A stretch of DNA of 64,000 bases from Telluria sp042683405 (GCF_042683405.1 NZ_JBHUJS010000003.1:310001-374000), one strand, 5' to 3'. Shown: positions 33,493-43,004, numbered from the stretch's first letter. Made by a program: numbers and translations. Notes: generated by a model not told the origin, from the sequence alone.

Positions 33493-34218
33493 ATGGCTGG
33501 ACACAGCAAATGGGCCAATATCAAGCATAAGAAGGCCGCTACCGACGCCAAGCGCGGCAAGATCTGGACCCGCTTGATCAAGGAAATCACCGTGGCAGCC
33601 CGCATGGGCGGCGCCGACATGGCGTCCAACCCGCGCCTGCGCCTGGCAGTCGACAAGGCGGCCGACGCGAATATGCCGAAGGATAACGTCACGCGCGCGA
33701 TCCAGCGCGGTTCGGGCGGCCTGGAGGGTGTCAACTACGAGGAAGTACGCTACGAGGGCTACGGCATCGGCGGCGCAGCCATCATCGTCGACTGCATGAC
33801 CGACAACCGCGTGCGCACGGTCGCCGAAGTGCGCCATGCATTCAACAAGTATGGCGGTAACATGGGCACCGAGGGTTCGGTCGCCTTCATGTTCAAGCAT
33901 TGCGGCCAGTTCCTGTTCGCGCCGGGCACCGACGAGAACGCGCTGATGGAAGTGGCGCTGGAAGCGGGCGCCGAGGACGTGATCGCCGACGAGGAAGGCG
34001 GCTTCGAGGTGCTGTGCCACCCGAACGACTTCGCGCAGGTGAAGGACGCGCTCGAGAAGGCCGGCTTCAAGGCCGACGTGGCCGAGATCATCATGAAGCC
34101 CGCCACCGAGACGGTGTTCACCGGCGAGGACGGCATCAAGATGCAGAAGATCCTCGACGCCCTGGAAAACCTGGACGACGTGCAGGAAGTCTATACCAAC
34201 GCTGTGATTGAAGATTAA
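33493..34218 (+). CDS. yebC: YebC/PmpR family regulatory protein
   Basis: This 241-residue protein opens with the diagnostic MAGHSKWANIKHKKAATDAK and continues with NMPKDNVTRAIQRGSGG and YEGYGIGGAAIIVDCMTDN. YebC proteins were described as transcription regulators and more recently as translation factors for difficult sequences. The length is normal. GAAGGAAG lies upstream. It leads the run purD-hemF-nadD-rsfS-rlmH-maf-rng, in which genes are spaced by -4 to +3 bases. Confidence 0.96.
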   Translation: MAGHSKWANIKHKKAATDAKRGKIWTRLIKEITVAARMGGADMASNPRLRLAVDKAADANMPKDNVTRAIQRGSGGLEGVNYEEVRYEGYGIGGAAIIVDCMTDNRVRTVAEVRHAFNKYGGNMGTEGSVAFMFKHCGQFLFAPGTDENALMEVALEAGAEDVIADEEGGFEVLCHPNDFAQVKDALEKAGFKADVAEIIMKPATETVFTGEDGIKMQKILDALENLDDVQEVYTNAVIED

Positions 34219-34220
34219 AC

Positions 34221-35492
34221 ATGAAGATCCTGGTAGTCGGCTCCGGAGGCCGTGAACACGCACTCGCCTGGAAACTGGCGCAATCGCAGCGCATCCAGAT
34301 GGTGTACGTAGCGCCCGGTAACGGCGGCACGGCGGGCGACGTCCGCCTGCAGAATATCGGGATCACCGATCCGGCCTTGCTGGCCGATTTTGCGCAGAAC
34401 GAGGGCATCGGCCTGACCGTGGTCGGCCCGGAAGTGCCGCTGGCGGCCGGCATCGTCAACCTGTTCCGCGGCCGCGGCCTGAAGATCTTCGGCCCGACCA
34501 AGGAGGCCGCGCAGCTCGAGTCGTCCAAGGACTTCGCCAAGGCCTTCATGAAGCGCCACGGCATCCCGACCGCGCAATACGAGACGTTCTCGGACGCGCA
34601 AGCCGCGCACGCGTACATCAACCAGCACGGCGCGCCGATCGTGATCAAGGCCGACGGCCTGGCCGCCGGCAAAGGCGTGGTGGTGGCGATGTCGCTGGAC
34701 GAAGCGCACCAGGCGGTCGACCACATGCTGTCCGATAACCGCTTCGGCGACGCCGGCGCGCGCATCGTGATCGAGGAATTCCTGGCCGGTGAAGAGGCCA
34801 GCTTCATCGTCATGTGCGACGGGAAGAACGTGCTGCCGCTGGCCACCAGCCAGGACCACAAGCGCCTGCTGGACCAGGACGCCGGCCCGAACACGGGCGG
34901 CATGGGGGCCTACTCCCCTGCCCCGATCGTGACCCCGGCGATGCATGCGCGCGTGATGCGCGAGATCATCAACCCGACCATCAACGGCATGGCCAGGGAC
35001 GGCATTCCGTTCACCGGCTTCCTGTACGCCGGCCTGATGATCGACGCGGACGGCAACCCGAAGACGCTGGAATTCAACTGCCGCATGGGCGACCCGGAGA
35101 CGCAGCCGATCATGGCGCGCCTGCGCAGCGACCTGGTGGCGGTGATGGAAGCGGCCGTCAACGGCGCGCTCGACACCGTGGAACTGGACTGGGACCGCCG
35201 CACCGCGGTGGGCGTGGTGCTGGCTGCGGCCGGCTACCCGGACAGCCCGAAGAAAGGCGACGTCATCGAAGGCATCCCGGCCGAGACGCCGGAATCGGTG
35301 ACCTTCCATGCCGGCACCGCCATCGACGAGCAGGGCCGCCTGGTCACCGCCGGCGGCCGCGTGCTGTGCGTGGTCGGCCTGGGCGACTCGGTGCGCATGG
35401 CGCAGAAGACCGCGTATGACGTGGTCGACAAGATCAGGTTCGACGGCATGCAGTTCCGCCGCGATATCGGCTGGCGCGGAGTGAAGAACTGA
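34221..35492 (+). CDS. purD: Phosphoribosylamine-glycine ligase
   Basis: This 423-residue ATP-grasp enzyme joins glycine to phosphoribosylamine in purine synthesis. The start MKILVVGSGGREHALAWKL is typical. The ATP-binding loop KADGLAAGKGV and the metal and phosphate segment EFNCRMGDPETQPIM are intact, and the length matches the family. It begins 2 bases after yebC and overlaps hemF by one base, so it is translationally coupled. Confidence 0.97.
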   Translation: MKILVVGSGGREHALAWKLAQSQRIQMVYVAPGNGGTAGDVRLQNIGITDPALLADFAQNEGIGLTVVGPEVPLAAGIVNLFRGRGLKIFGPTKEAAQLESSKDFAKAFMKRHGIPTAQYETFSDAQAAHAYINQHGAPIVIKADGLAAGKGVVVAMSLDEAHQAVDHMLSDNRFGDAGARIVIEEFLAGEEASFIVMCDGKNVLPLATSQDHKRLLDQDAGPNTGGMGAYSPAPIVTPAMHARVMREIINPTINGMARDGIPFTGFLYAGLMIDADGNPKTLEFNCRMGDPETQPIMARLRSDLVAVMEAAVNGALDTVELDWDRRTAVGVVLAAAGYPDSPKKGDVIEGIPAETPESVTFHAGTAIDEQGRLVTAGGRVLCVVGLGDSVRMAQKTAYDVVDKIRFDGMQFRRDIGWRGVKN

Positions 35493-36415
35493 TGGCGGTC
35501 TCCCCGGACACCATCAAGGCCTGGCTGCTCGACCTGCAGGATCGCATCGTCAAGGGCCTGGAAGAGGTCGACGGCAAGGCCTTCCTGCGCGACGAGTGGA
35601 CGCGCGACGCCAAGGACGGCGGCCTCGGTGGCGGCGGCATCTCGCGCCTGGTCGAGGAAGGCAATGTGATCGAGCGCGGCGGCGTGAACTTCTCGCACGT
35701 GACCGGCGCCAGCCTGCCGCCATCGGCAGCGGCTTCGCGTCCTGAACTGGCGGGCCGGGCGTGGGAGGCGATGGGCGTGTCGCTCGTGATCCACCCGCGC
35801 AATCCGTATGCGCCGACCGTGCACATGAACGTGCGCTACTTCGTCGCCACCGCCGAAGGCCAGGAGCCGGTGTGGTGGTTCGGCGGCGGCATGGACCTGA
35901 CGCCCTACTACGGCTTCGAGGAAGATGCGGTGCACTTCCACCAGACCTGCTTCGACGCGCTCGAGCCGTTCGGCGCGGACCTGCACGAGCGCTTCAAGAA
36001 GTGGTGCGACGAGTACTTCTACATCAAGCACCGCAAGGAAGCGCGCGGCGTGGGCGGCATCTTCTTCGACGACTTCAATGCGCTGCCGCTGGAACAGAGC
36101 TTTGCGATGACCAAGAGCGTGGGCGACAGCTTCCTGCTGGCCTACCTGCCGGTGCTGAACAGGCGCAAGGACATCGCCTATGGCGAGCGCGAACGCGACT
36201 TCCAGCTGTACCGGCGCGGCCGCTATGTCGAATTCAACCTGGTGCTCGACCGCGGCACGCATTTCGGCCTGCAGTCGGGCGGCCGCACCGAAGCGATCCT
36301 GATGTCGATGCCGCCGCTGGTGAAGTGGCGCTACGACTGGCATCCCGAAGAAGGCACGCCGGAGGCGCGCCTGTACACCGACTTCCTGGTCCACCGGGAC
36401 TGGCTGGCCGCGTGA
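35492..36415 (+). CDS. hemF: Oxygen-dependent coproporphyrinogen III oxidase
   Basis: This 307-residue cytoplasmic enzyme performs two oxidative decarboxylations in haem synthesis using oxygen. The conserved blocks HMNVRYF, VWWFGGGMDLTPYYGFEEDA, KARGVGGIFFDD-like ARGVGGIFFDDFN and GLQSGGRTEAILMSMPP are present. Its ATG overlaps the purD stop (TGATG), and its own stop overlaps the nadD start. Its presence implies aerobic growth. Confidence 0.97.
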   Translation: MAVSPDTIKAWLLDLQDRIVKGLEEVDGKAFLRDEWTRDAKDGGLGGGGISRLVEEGNVIERGGVNFSHVTGASLPPSAAASRPELAGRAWEAMGVSLVIHPRNPYAPTVHMNVRYFVATAEGQEPVWWFGGGMDLTPYYGFEEDAVHFHQTCFDALEPFGADLHERFKKWCDEYFYIKHRKEARGVGGIFFDDFNALPLEQSFAMTKSVGDSFLLAYLPVLNRRKDIAYGERERDFQLYRRGRYVEFNLVLDRGTHFGLQSGGRTEAILMSMPPLVKWRYDWHPEEGTPEARLYTDFLVHRDWLAA

Positions 36416-37083
36416 CACTGGGGCCCAAGGCGGTGGTGGCACTGCTGGGCGGCAGCTTCGACCCGGTGCACCACGGCCATGTGGCGCTGGCCTCGCTGTT
36501 CAACGAGCGCCTGCGCCCCGACCAGCTGCGCGTGATCCCGGCCGGGAACCCATGGCAGAAAGCAGCGCTGAAGGCCTCGGCCGAACACCGCGTCGCAATG
36601 CTGGAACTGGCGTTCGGCGCCGCGGGCATCGATATTTTCATCGACACGCAGGAGATCGGGCGCGGCCCGGCCACCTATGCAATCGACACGCTGCGCAACC
36701 TGCGCAAGGAACTCGGTCCGGACGCTTCCCTCGTCTTCCTGATGGGTGCGGACCAGCTGCAGCACCTGGACAGCTGGCGCGACTGGCTCCAGCTATTTGA
36801 TCTAACGCACTTCGCGGTGGCCGCACGGCCCGGCTATGCGCTCGACCGGCTTCCGCCTGCAGTACAGGAACAGGTCACGGCGCGCCTCGGCACCGCGCAG
36901 GAATTGCGTGATTCCCCGTCCGGACGCATCCTCATTGCGCCGGACCTGGCGATCGACATCTCGGCTACGGAGGTGCGCGAGGCGCTCGCAGCGCAGGGGG
37001 CGCCGCGGCAACATGACGCAAACTCGCTTATCCCGGGCGTAGTGCTAGACTATATTCAACAACATCATCTCTATAAACAATAA
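36412..37083 (+). CDS. nadD: Nicotinate-nucleotide adenylyltransferase
   Basis: This 223-residue enzyme adenylates nicotinate mononucleotide in NAD synthesis. The nucleotidyltransferase motif GGSFDPVHHGH lies near the start, and the second signature reads ISATEVREAL. The start is GTG within the hemF stop (GTGA overlap), which puts the motif at the usual distance from the start; a later GTG is less likely. Its stop overlaps the rsfS ATG by one base. Confidence 0.95.
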   Translation: MTLGPKAVVALLGGSFDPVHHGHVALASLFNERLRPDQLRVIPAGNPWQKAALKASAEHRVAMLELAFGAAGIDIFIDTQEIGRGPATYAIDTLRNLRKELGPDASLVFLMGADQLQHLDSWRDWLQLFDLTHFAVAARPGYALDRLPPAVQEQVTARLGTAQELRDSPSGRILIAPDLAIDISATEVREALAAQGAPRQHDANSLIPGVVLDYIQQHHLYKQ

Positions 37084-37769
37084 TGGATATCAAAAAACTG
37101 CAAACCCTGGTCGTCGACGCCCTTGAAGACGTGAAGGGCCAGGACATCCAGCTGTTCGACACGACCGGCCTGACCTCGCTGTTCGACCGCATCTGCGTGG
37201 TGGCAGGTACTTCCAATCGCCAGACCAAGGCGCTCGCCGCATCGGTGCGCGACAAGGTCAAGGCTGCCGGCGGCGACGTGGTCGGCATCGAAGGCGAAGA
37301 CACCGGCGAATGGGTGCTGGTCGACCTGGGCGACATGATCGTCCACATCATGCAGCCTGCGATCCGCCAGTACTACCGCCTCGAAGAAATCTGGGGCGAA
37401 AAGCCGGTCAAGCTGGGCGCGGCCAAGCGCAAGTCCAGCGCGGAAGGCATGGAAGCGGCGGCTGCGCCGAAGACCCGTTCCAAACACCTGAAAAAGGACG
37501 AGGCAGAAGCCAAGCCGGTGGTCGAGAAGAAGCCGCGCGCGGCCGCCACCAAGACCGCAGCCACCAAGACCGCTGCCGCAAAGAAGCCTGCGGCGAAGAA
37601 GGCTGCCGCCAAGCCGGTCGGCAAGACCGTCAAGGTAGCGCCACCGAAGGCGGAAGTGGCATCGGCCAAGAAGGCCAAGGAAGCCAAGGTTGCCACCGCA
37701 GCCAAGCTGGAAGCGGCTGCCGCTCCTGCCAAGAAGGTCATCAAGCGCATCAAGAAGACCGAAGAGTAA
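37083..37769 (+). CDS. rsfS: Ribosomal silencing factor RsfS with Lys/Ala-rich C-terminal extension
   Basis: Residues 1-110 are RsfS (GEWVLVDLGDMIVHIMQPAI), which binds uL14 and keeps the two ribosomal subunits apart in stationary phase or starvation. The usual length is 105-130 residues. This protein runs to 228 because of a tail from about residue 112 made of Lys, Ala, Pro and Thr repeats such as TKTAATKTAAAKKPAAKKAA, which resembles histone H1-like tails. The tail is basic and probably disordered. The ATG overlaps the nadD stop and the next gene starts directly after its stop, so it is embedded in the operon. Confidence 0.93.
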   Translation: MDIKKLQTLVVDALEDVKGQDIQLFDTTGLTSLFDRICVVAGTSNRQTKALAASVRDKVKAAGGDVVGIEGEDTGEWVLVDLGDMIVHIMQPAIRQYYRLEEIWGEKPVKLGAAKRKSSAEGMEAAAAPKTRSKHLKKDEAEAKPVVEKKPRAAATKTAATKTAAAKKPAAKKAAAKPVGKTVKVAPPKAEVASAKKAKEAKVATAAKLEAAAAPAKKVIKRIKKTEE

Positions 37770-38240
37770 ATGCAGCTCATCATCGCCGCGGTCGGTCACA
37801 AGATGCCAGCATGGATCGAGACCGGCTTCGCGGAGTACACCAAGCGCATGCCGCCTGAGCTTCGCATCGTGCTCAAGGAAATCAAGCCGGTCGAGCGGTC
37901 CGGCAGCAAGACGGCCGCCACCGCGATGGCGCTCGAACGCGAGCGCATCGAAGCGGTGCTGCCGAAAGGCGTGCGCATTATCGCGCTCGACGAGCGCGGC
38001 AAGGATCTCACCTCGGTCGGGCTGTCGCAGCAGCTGATGGCCTGGCAGCAGGACGGGCGCGATACCGCCTTCCTGATCGGCGGCGCCGACGGGCTGGATC
38101 CCGAGCTCAAGGCACGGGCCGAAGGCATGATCCGCATCTCCAGCATGACCCTCCCGCACGGCATGGTGCGTGTTATGCTGGCGGAGCAGCTTTACCGCGC
38201 CTGGTCGATCACCCAGAACCATCCTTATCATCGCGTGTAG
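37770..38240 (+). CDS. rlmH: 23S rRNA (pseudouridine-1915-N3) methyltransferase
   Basis: This 156-residue SPOUT methyltransferase acts on pseudouridine 1915 in helix 69 of 23S rRNA. The trefoil-knot signature is visible as FLIGGADGLDPELKARAE followed by LPHGMVRVMLAEQLYRAW and the end NHPYHRV. The length is normal. It starts immediately after the rsfS stop; the rsfS-rlmH pairing is conserved in many bacteria. Confidence 0.96.
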   Translation: MQLIIAAVGHKMPAWIETGFAEYTKRMPPELRIVLKEIKPVERSGSKTAATAMALERERIEAVLPKGVRIIALDERGKDLTSVGLSQQLMAWQQDGRDTAFLIGGADGLDPELKARAEGMIRISSMTLPHGMVRVMLAEQLYRAWSITQNHPYHRV

Positions 38241-38243
38241 CCC

Positions 38244-38870
38244 GTGAAACCGCTCGACAGAAAAATCTACCTCGCTTCCAAAAGCCCGCGCCGGCGCGAG
38301 CTGCTGCGCCAGATCGGCGTCGACTTCGAACTACTGATGCTGCGCACGGAAGGCCCGCGCGGGCCGGACGTGAGCGAGGACGTGCGGCCCGGCGAAGACC
38401 CGCTGGAATACGTGGCGCGCGTGTCGAACGAGAAGGCGGCGTTCGCGTGGAAGATAGCGCAGCAGCGCCGCCTGACCCTGCGGCCGGTGCTCACGGCGGA
38501 CACCACCGTCACGATCGACGGCGAGATCCTCGGCAAGCCGGCCAGCCAGGAAGAAGCCGAAGCGATGCTTGGGCGCCTGTCGGGCCGCACGCACCAGGTG
38601 CTGACCTCGGTCGCAGTGCACTTCCACGATGTCGCCGAACAGATCACGCAGGTGTCGCAGGTCCGCTTCGCCAGGCTGTCGCCGGAAGCCATCCGCACCT
38701 ACTGCATGACGCCCGAGCCGTACGACAAGGCGGGCGGCTACGGCATCCAGGGCCTGGCCGCAGTGTTCGTCGAGCATATCGACGGCAGCCACTCGGGCAT
38801 CATGGGCCTGCCGCTGTTCGAGACCGCGCAGCTGCTGCGCCGCGCGGCGCCGGCCTGCATCACCACCTGA
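38244..38870 (+). CDS. maf: Maf family nucleoside triphosphate pyrophosphatase
   Basis: This 208-residue house-cleaning enzyme splits dTTP, UTP or modified nucleotides to monophosphates. The Maf signature IYLASKSPRRRELLRQIG is at the N-terminus, and YDKAGGYGIQGLA lies near residue 160. Sequence details fit the YhdE subfamily. The start is GTG, 3 bases after rlmH. It is followed by rng after 3 bases, an order common in proteobacteria. Confidence 0.95.
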   Translation: MKPLDRKIYLASKSPRRRELLRQIGVDFELLMLRTEGPRGPDVSEDVRPGEDPLEYVARVSNEKAAFAWKIAQQRRLTLRPVLTADTTVTIDGEILGKPASQEEAEAMLGRLSGRTHQVLTSVAVHFHDVAEQITQVSQVRFARLSPEAIRTYCMTPEPYDKAGGYGIQGLAAVFVEHIDGSHSGIMGLPLFETAQLLRRAAPACITT

Positions 38871-38873
38871 TAC

Positions 38874-40337
38874 ATGAACGAAGACATCCTCGTTAACATC
38901 ACGCCGCAGGAGACGCGCGTCGCGCTCATCCTGCAGGGCGCCGTGCAGGAACTGCACATCGAACGCACGCTCACGCGCGGACTGGCCGGCAACGTCTATT
39001 CCGGCAAGGTGGTGCGCGTCCTGCCGGGCATGCAGTCGGCCTTCATCGACATCGGCCTGGAGCGCGCGGCGTTCCTGCACGTGGCCGACATCTGGGAGGC
39101 GCGCGGCCCCGATGGCCAGAATCCGCAGCCCACGCCCATCGAAAAGATCCTGTTCGACGGCCAGGTGCTGACCGTGCAGGTCATCAAGGATCCGATCGGC
39201 ACCAAGGGCGCGCGCCTGTCCACGCAGATCTCGATCGCCGGCCGCATGCTGGTCTATCTGCCGCAGGACAGGCACATCGGCATCTCGCAGAAGATCGAGA
39301 AGGAGACCGACCGCGAACTGCTGCGCGCGCGCGTGCAGGGACTGCTGCCGCCCGAGGAGAAAGGCGGCTACATCGTGCGCACGATGGCCGAGGATGCGTC
39401 GGAAGCCGACCTCGCGGCCGACGTCGAATACCTGCGCAAGACCTGGAAGGCCATTTGCGAAGGCGCGCGCACGCGTCCGCCCACCAGCCTGCTGTATCAG
39501 GACCTGAACCTGGCGCAGCGCGTGCTGCGCGACTTCGTGCACGACGAGACTGCATCGATCCAGGTCGACTCGCGCGAGAACTACCTGAAGCTGGTCGAGT
39601 TCGGCCAGGTCTATACGCCGGGCGTGCTGCCGCGGCTGCAGCACTACACCGGCGAGCGTCCGCTGTTCGACCTGTACGGCGTGGAGGAGGAAATCCTGCG
39701 CGCGCTCGGGCGGCGCGTGGACCTCAAGTCCGGCGGCTACCTGATCGTCGACCAGACCGAGGCCATGACCACGATCGACGTAAACACGGGCGGCTTCGTG
39801 GGCGGACGCAATTTCGCGGACACGATCTTCAAGACCAACCTGGAAGCGGCGCATGCGATCGCGCGCCAGCTACGGCTGCGCAACCTGGGCGGCATCATCA
39901 TCCTCGACTTCATCGACATGGAGAACAACGAGCACCGCAACGCCGTGCTCGCGGAACTGAAGAAGGCGCTGGCGCGCGACCGCACCAAGGTGTCGGTGAG
40001 CGGCTTCTCGGCGCTGGGCCTGGTGGAGATGACGCGCAAGCGCACGCGCGAATCGCTGTCGCACATCCTGTGCGAGCCCTGCCCCGCGTGCAGCGGGAAG
40101 GGCCAGGTCAAGACCTCGCGCACCATCTGCTACGAGATCCTGCGCGAGCTGCTGCGCGAAGCCAAGCAGTTCAACCCGCGCGAATTCCGCATCCTCGCTT
40201 CGCAGGAAGTGGTGGACCTGTTCCTGGAAGAGGAATCGCAGCACCTGGCGATGCTGGGGGACTTCATCGGCAAGAAGATTTCGCTGCAGGTGGAGACCAG
40301 CTACCACCAGGAACAGTACGACGTCATCCTGATGTAA
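38874..40337 (+). CDS. rng: Ribonuclease G
   Basis: This 487-residue endoribonuclease processes 16S rRNA 5' ends and decays mRNA. It has an S1 domain near residues 35-125 (GNVYSGKVVRVLPGMQSAFIDIG) and the catalytic region with DVNTGGFVG and IILDFIDM, whose aspartates bind magnesium. The zinc-link CEPCPACSGKG is near residue 400. The length is right for RNase G and lacks the long RNase E tail. It is the last gene of the yebC operon; the small minus-strand gene beyond it is convergent. Confidence 0.96.
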   Translation: MNEDILVNITPQETRVALILQGAVQELHIERTLTRGLAGNVYSGKVVRVLPGMQSAFIDIGLERAAFLHVADIWEARGPDGQNPQPTPIEKILFDGQVLTVQVIKDPIGTKGARLSTQISIAGRMLVYLPQDRHIGISQKIEKETDRELLRARVQGLLPPEEKGGYIVRTMAEDASEADLAADVEYLRKTWKAICEGARTRPPTSLLYQDLNLAQRVLRDFVHDETASIQVDSRENYLKLVEFGQVYTPGVLPRLQHYTGERPLFDLYGVEEEILRALGRRVDLKSGGYLIVDQTEAMTTIDVNTGGFVGGRNFADTIFKTNLEAAHAIARQLRLRNLGGIIILDFIDMENNEHRNAVLAELKKALARDRTKVSVSGFSALGLVEMTRKRTRESLSHILCEPCPACSGKGQVKTSRTICYEILRELLREAKQFNPREFRILASQEVVDLFLEEESQHLAMLGDFIGKKISLQVETSYHQEQYDVILM

Positions 40338-40378
40338 ATACGGCGCTGGCTGGCATGGGCGGCCGGCGCCATGCCGGC

Positions 40379-40477
40379 TCAGATCACCCCAAAGATCAGC
40401 AGCAGGATCAGCGTCAGCACCAGCGACACCGCAATCGACCCCAGGCACCCCAGCTTGTTCGAAAAGAAGAGAAACAC
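40379..40477 (-). CDS. 32-residue single-pass membrane protein
   Basis: This tiny gene starts at GTG (40477) with AAGGAATGCC upstream, an adequate ribosome site, and ends at TGA. The product begins MFLFFSNKLGCLGS and continues as one hydrophobic helix of about 18 residues rich in Leu, Val and Ile, ending LLLIFGVI. Codon choice is G/C-ending as in neighbouring genes. It should lie in the inner membrane. I cannot name a family with certainty, though short proteins with a similar start occur in related bacteria as far as I recall. It lies between rng, which converges on it, and the divergent histidine kinase gene. Its function is unknown. Confidence 0.55.
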   Translation of the reverse strand: MFLFFSNKLGCLGSIAVSLVLTLILLLIFGVI

Positions 40478-40584
40478 GGCATTCCTTGTGTTGTGTTCGG
40501 CCGCCCGATTCTATCCCAGTCCACGATGCCACCCGTTTCGTTGCGAGCGGATGGATTTGCCACAACCGTGAGAGAATTCGCGCC

Positions 40585-42996
40585 ATGAATCTTTCCGACT
40601 ATCAAGCCCTGTTCCGCGCCTCGCCCTACCCTTACCTGGTCATGGACACGGAGCTCAATATCATCGCCGCCAGCGGCGCCTACCTGCGCACGGTGAAACG
40701 CACGGAAGAGGAGATCATCGGCCGCTACGTGTTCGAAGCCTTCCCCGAAAATCCCGACGATCCCGGATCGACCAACATCGTCGAAGTGAAGGCATCGATC
40801 GCGCGCGCCCTGGCCAAAGGCGAGCCGGACACACCGCCGTTCCTTCGCTACGCGGTGCAGGCGCAGACGCCGCAGGGCCCGGTCTTCGAGGATCGCTACT
40901 GGAGCACCATGCACACGCCGGTCTTTGGCGAAGACGGCAAGCCCAGGTTTGTGCTCCAGAACGCGATCGACGTGACGGACCTGTACCGCTTCGACAGGGA
41001 TTCGGAAGTGGCGCGACTGCAGCAGTCGCCGCCCAGCGGCGACCGGGCGGAAGACTTCAACCGCGCGCAAATGCACGAGGCGCTCTCGCGTATCCTGAAC
41101 AACGAGCGCGAACACCTGCGCAGCCTGTTCAACCAGGCGCCCGGCTTTGTCGCAGTCCTGATGGGGCCCCGGCACGTGTTCGAGCTGGCCAACGAAGCGT
41201 ACTACCAGCTTGTCGGCCACCGCGAGATCATCGGAAAGGCGGTGTGGGAAGCCCTGCCCGAGGTGGCGGGCCAGGGCTTCGAAGCCTTCCTCGACAGCGT
41301 GTACACGACCGGCGTGCCATGGGCGACGCGCGGCATGCCGGTGGCGGTACAGCCGGTGCGCGATGGACCGATCGTCCAGCGCTATGTGGACCTGGTCTAC
41401 CAGCCCTATCGCGACGCGCACGGCACCACGATCGGCGTTTTCGCGCAAGGCTATGACGTCACGGACGCCGTGGAAGCGCAGGCCGCCAGGCGCGAAAGCG
41501 ACAGCCGGCTCAAGGACGGCCTGCAGGCTGCCAAGATGGTCGTGTGGGACTGGGACCTGGCGACCGGAAAGCTCGCCTACTCCGAGAACATCGCGCAGGT
41601 GCTGGGGTGCGAATTCGAGAACATGGCCAAGGTGGGCGAGTACATCCATCCGGAAGACCGCGAGAAAGTCCGGCTCGCCCTCGCGCGCGCGATGGCGGAC
41701 ACCGGCTCCTACCAGAAGATTGTCCGCTTCAACCGCCCCGACAACGGCCGCCAGGTGTGGCTCGATAACCGCGGCAAGGTACGCTACGACAAGGATGGCG
41801 CTGTCCTGGGCATGCGCGGCGTGACCGTGGATGTGACCGAACGCTACCAGGCCGAACTCGAGCTGCGCGAGGGGAACCGGCGCAAGGACGAATTCCTCGC
41901 GATGCTGGCGCATGAGCTGCGCAATCCGCTGGCCCCGATCAGCACCGCCGCCGACATGCTGCGCTTCGTCGCCAATAACGATGCGCGCGTCAACAAGGCC
42001 AGCGAAGTGATCAGCCGGCAGGTGCGCCACATGACCGCGCTGGTGGACGACCTGCTGGATGTCTCGCGCGTGACCAGGGGACTGGTCCAGCTGGACATCG
42101 AGAACGTCGATATTAAATCGGTCGTGTCGAGCGCGGTCGAGCAGGCGCGGCCACTGATCGAATCGCGCAGCCATTCGCTGGTGGTGAAAACCGATTCCTC
42201 GCAAGCGGTTGTCCAGGGCGACCGCACGCGCCTGGTGCAGGTGATTGCCAACCTGCTGAACAACGCGGCCAAGTACACGCCGCAGGGCGGCGAAATCACG
42301 CTGGGCGTGGCCAGCCGCGACGGCGAAGTGCACATCGATATCATCGACAACGGCATCGGCATCGACGGCAAGCTGCTTCCGCATGTCTTCGAACTGTTCA
42401 CGCAGGCCGAACGGACGCCGGACCGGTCCCAGGGCGGGCTCGGCATCGGCCTGGCGCTGGTGAAGAACATGGTCACGCTGCACGGCGGCGGGGTCGCGGT
42501 GGCGAGCGACGGGCCGGGCAAGGGCAGCCGGTTCTCGATCACGCTGCCAATCGCCAAGCAGCCGGCATTGAATCCGTCGCCGGACCTGCCGGAAGGGGCA
42601 GCTGACATGCAGGCGGACCCGGTCCGCATCATGATCGTCGACGACAATGTCGACGCTGCGGAATCGCTGGCGGTATTCCTCGAAGTCCAGGGCTATCCGG
42701 TCAGCGTGCAGGCGCATCCGCACGATGCGCTCGCCGTCGCGCGCCAGGAACCGCCGGATGTGTTCATCCTCGATATCGGACTGCCGGAGATGGACGGATA
42801 TGAACTCGCGCGCAGGCTGCGCGCCGACCCGCTGACATCGCATGCGCAGTTCATCGCACTGACGGGCTACGGACAGCCGCACGACAAGGTGCTGTCGCGC
42901 TCCGTCGGTTTCGAGCACCACTTCGTCAAGCCGATGGATACGGTACAGCTGCGCAACATCCTCGTCACCGCGCACGCGCGGCGCCGCAGCCGCTAG
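40585..42996 (+). CDS. Multi-PAS hybrid sensor histidine kinase with receiver domain
   Basis: This 803-residue signalling protein has no membrane segments, so it should sense cytoplasmic cues. Three PAS-type domains can be placed at about 5-130, 178-300 and 305-420. A HisKA domain follows with phospho-His H443 (LAHELRNPLAP), then an HATPase domain with the N box NLLNNAAKYT and G boxes IDNGIGID and GGLGIGLALV. A C-terminal receiver has acceptor D730 (FILDIGLPEMDGYE) and K782. The second and third PAS domains (WDWDLATGKLAYSE) are typical of light, oxygen or redox sensors, but no cofactor residue is certain. It converges on tupA with 8 bases between stops. No output regulator adjoins. Confidence 0.93.
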   Translation: MNLSDYQALFRASPYPYLVMDTELNIIAASGAYLRTVKRTEEEIIGRYVFEAFPENPDDPGSTNIVEVKASIARALAKGEPDTPPFLRYAVQAQTPQGPVFEDRYWSTMHTPVFGEDGKPRFVLQNAIDVTDLYRFDRDSEVARLQQSPPSGDRAEDFNRAQMHEALSRILNNEREHLRSLFNQAPGFVAVLMGPRHVFELANEAYYQLVGHREIIGKAVWEALPEVAGQGFEAFLDSVYTTGVPWATRGMPVAVQPVRDGPIVQRYVDLVYQPYRDAHGTTIGVFAQGYDVTDAVEAQAARRESDSRLKDGLQAAKMVVWDWDLATGKLAYSENIAQVLGCEFENMAKVGEYIHPEDREKVRLALARAMADTGSYQKIVRFNRPDNGRQVWLDNRGKVRYDKDGAVLGMRGVTVDVTERYQAELELREGNRRKDEFLAMLAHELRNPLAPISTAADMLRFVANNDARVNKASEVISRQVRHMTALVDDLLDVSRVTRGLVQLDIENVDIKSVVSSAVEQARPLIESRSHSLVVKTDSSQAVVQGDRTRLVQVIANLLNNAAKYTPQGGEITLGVASRDGEVHIDIIDNGIGIDGKLLPHVFELFTQAERTPDRSQGGLGIGLALVKNMVTLHGGGVAVASDGPGKGSRFSITLPIAKQPALNPSPDLPEGAADMQADPVRIMIVDDNVDAAESLAVFLEVQGYPVSVQAHPHDALAVARQEPPDVFILDIGLPEMDGYELARRLRADPLTSHAQFIALTGYGQPHDKVLSRSVGFEHHFVKPMDTVQLRNILVTAHARRRSR

Positions 42997-43004
42997 GCCG
43001 CGCG

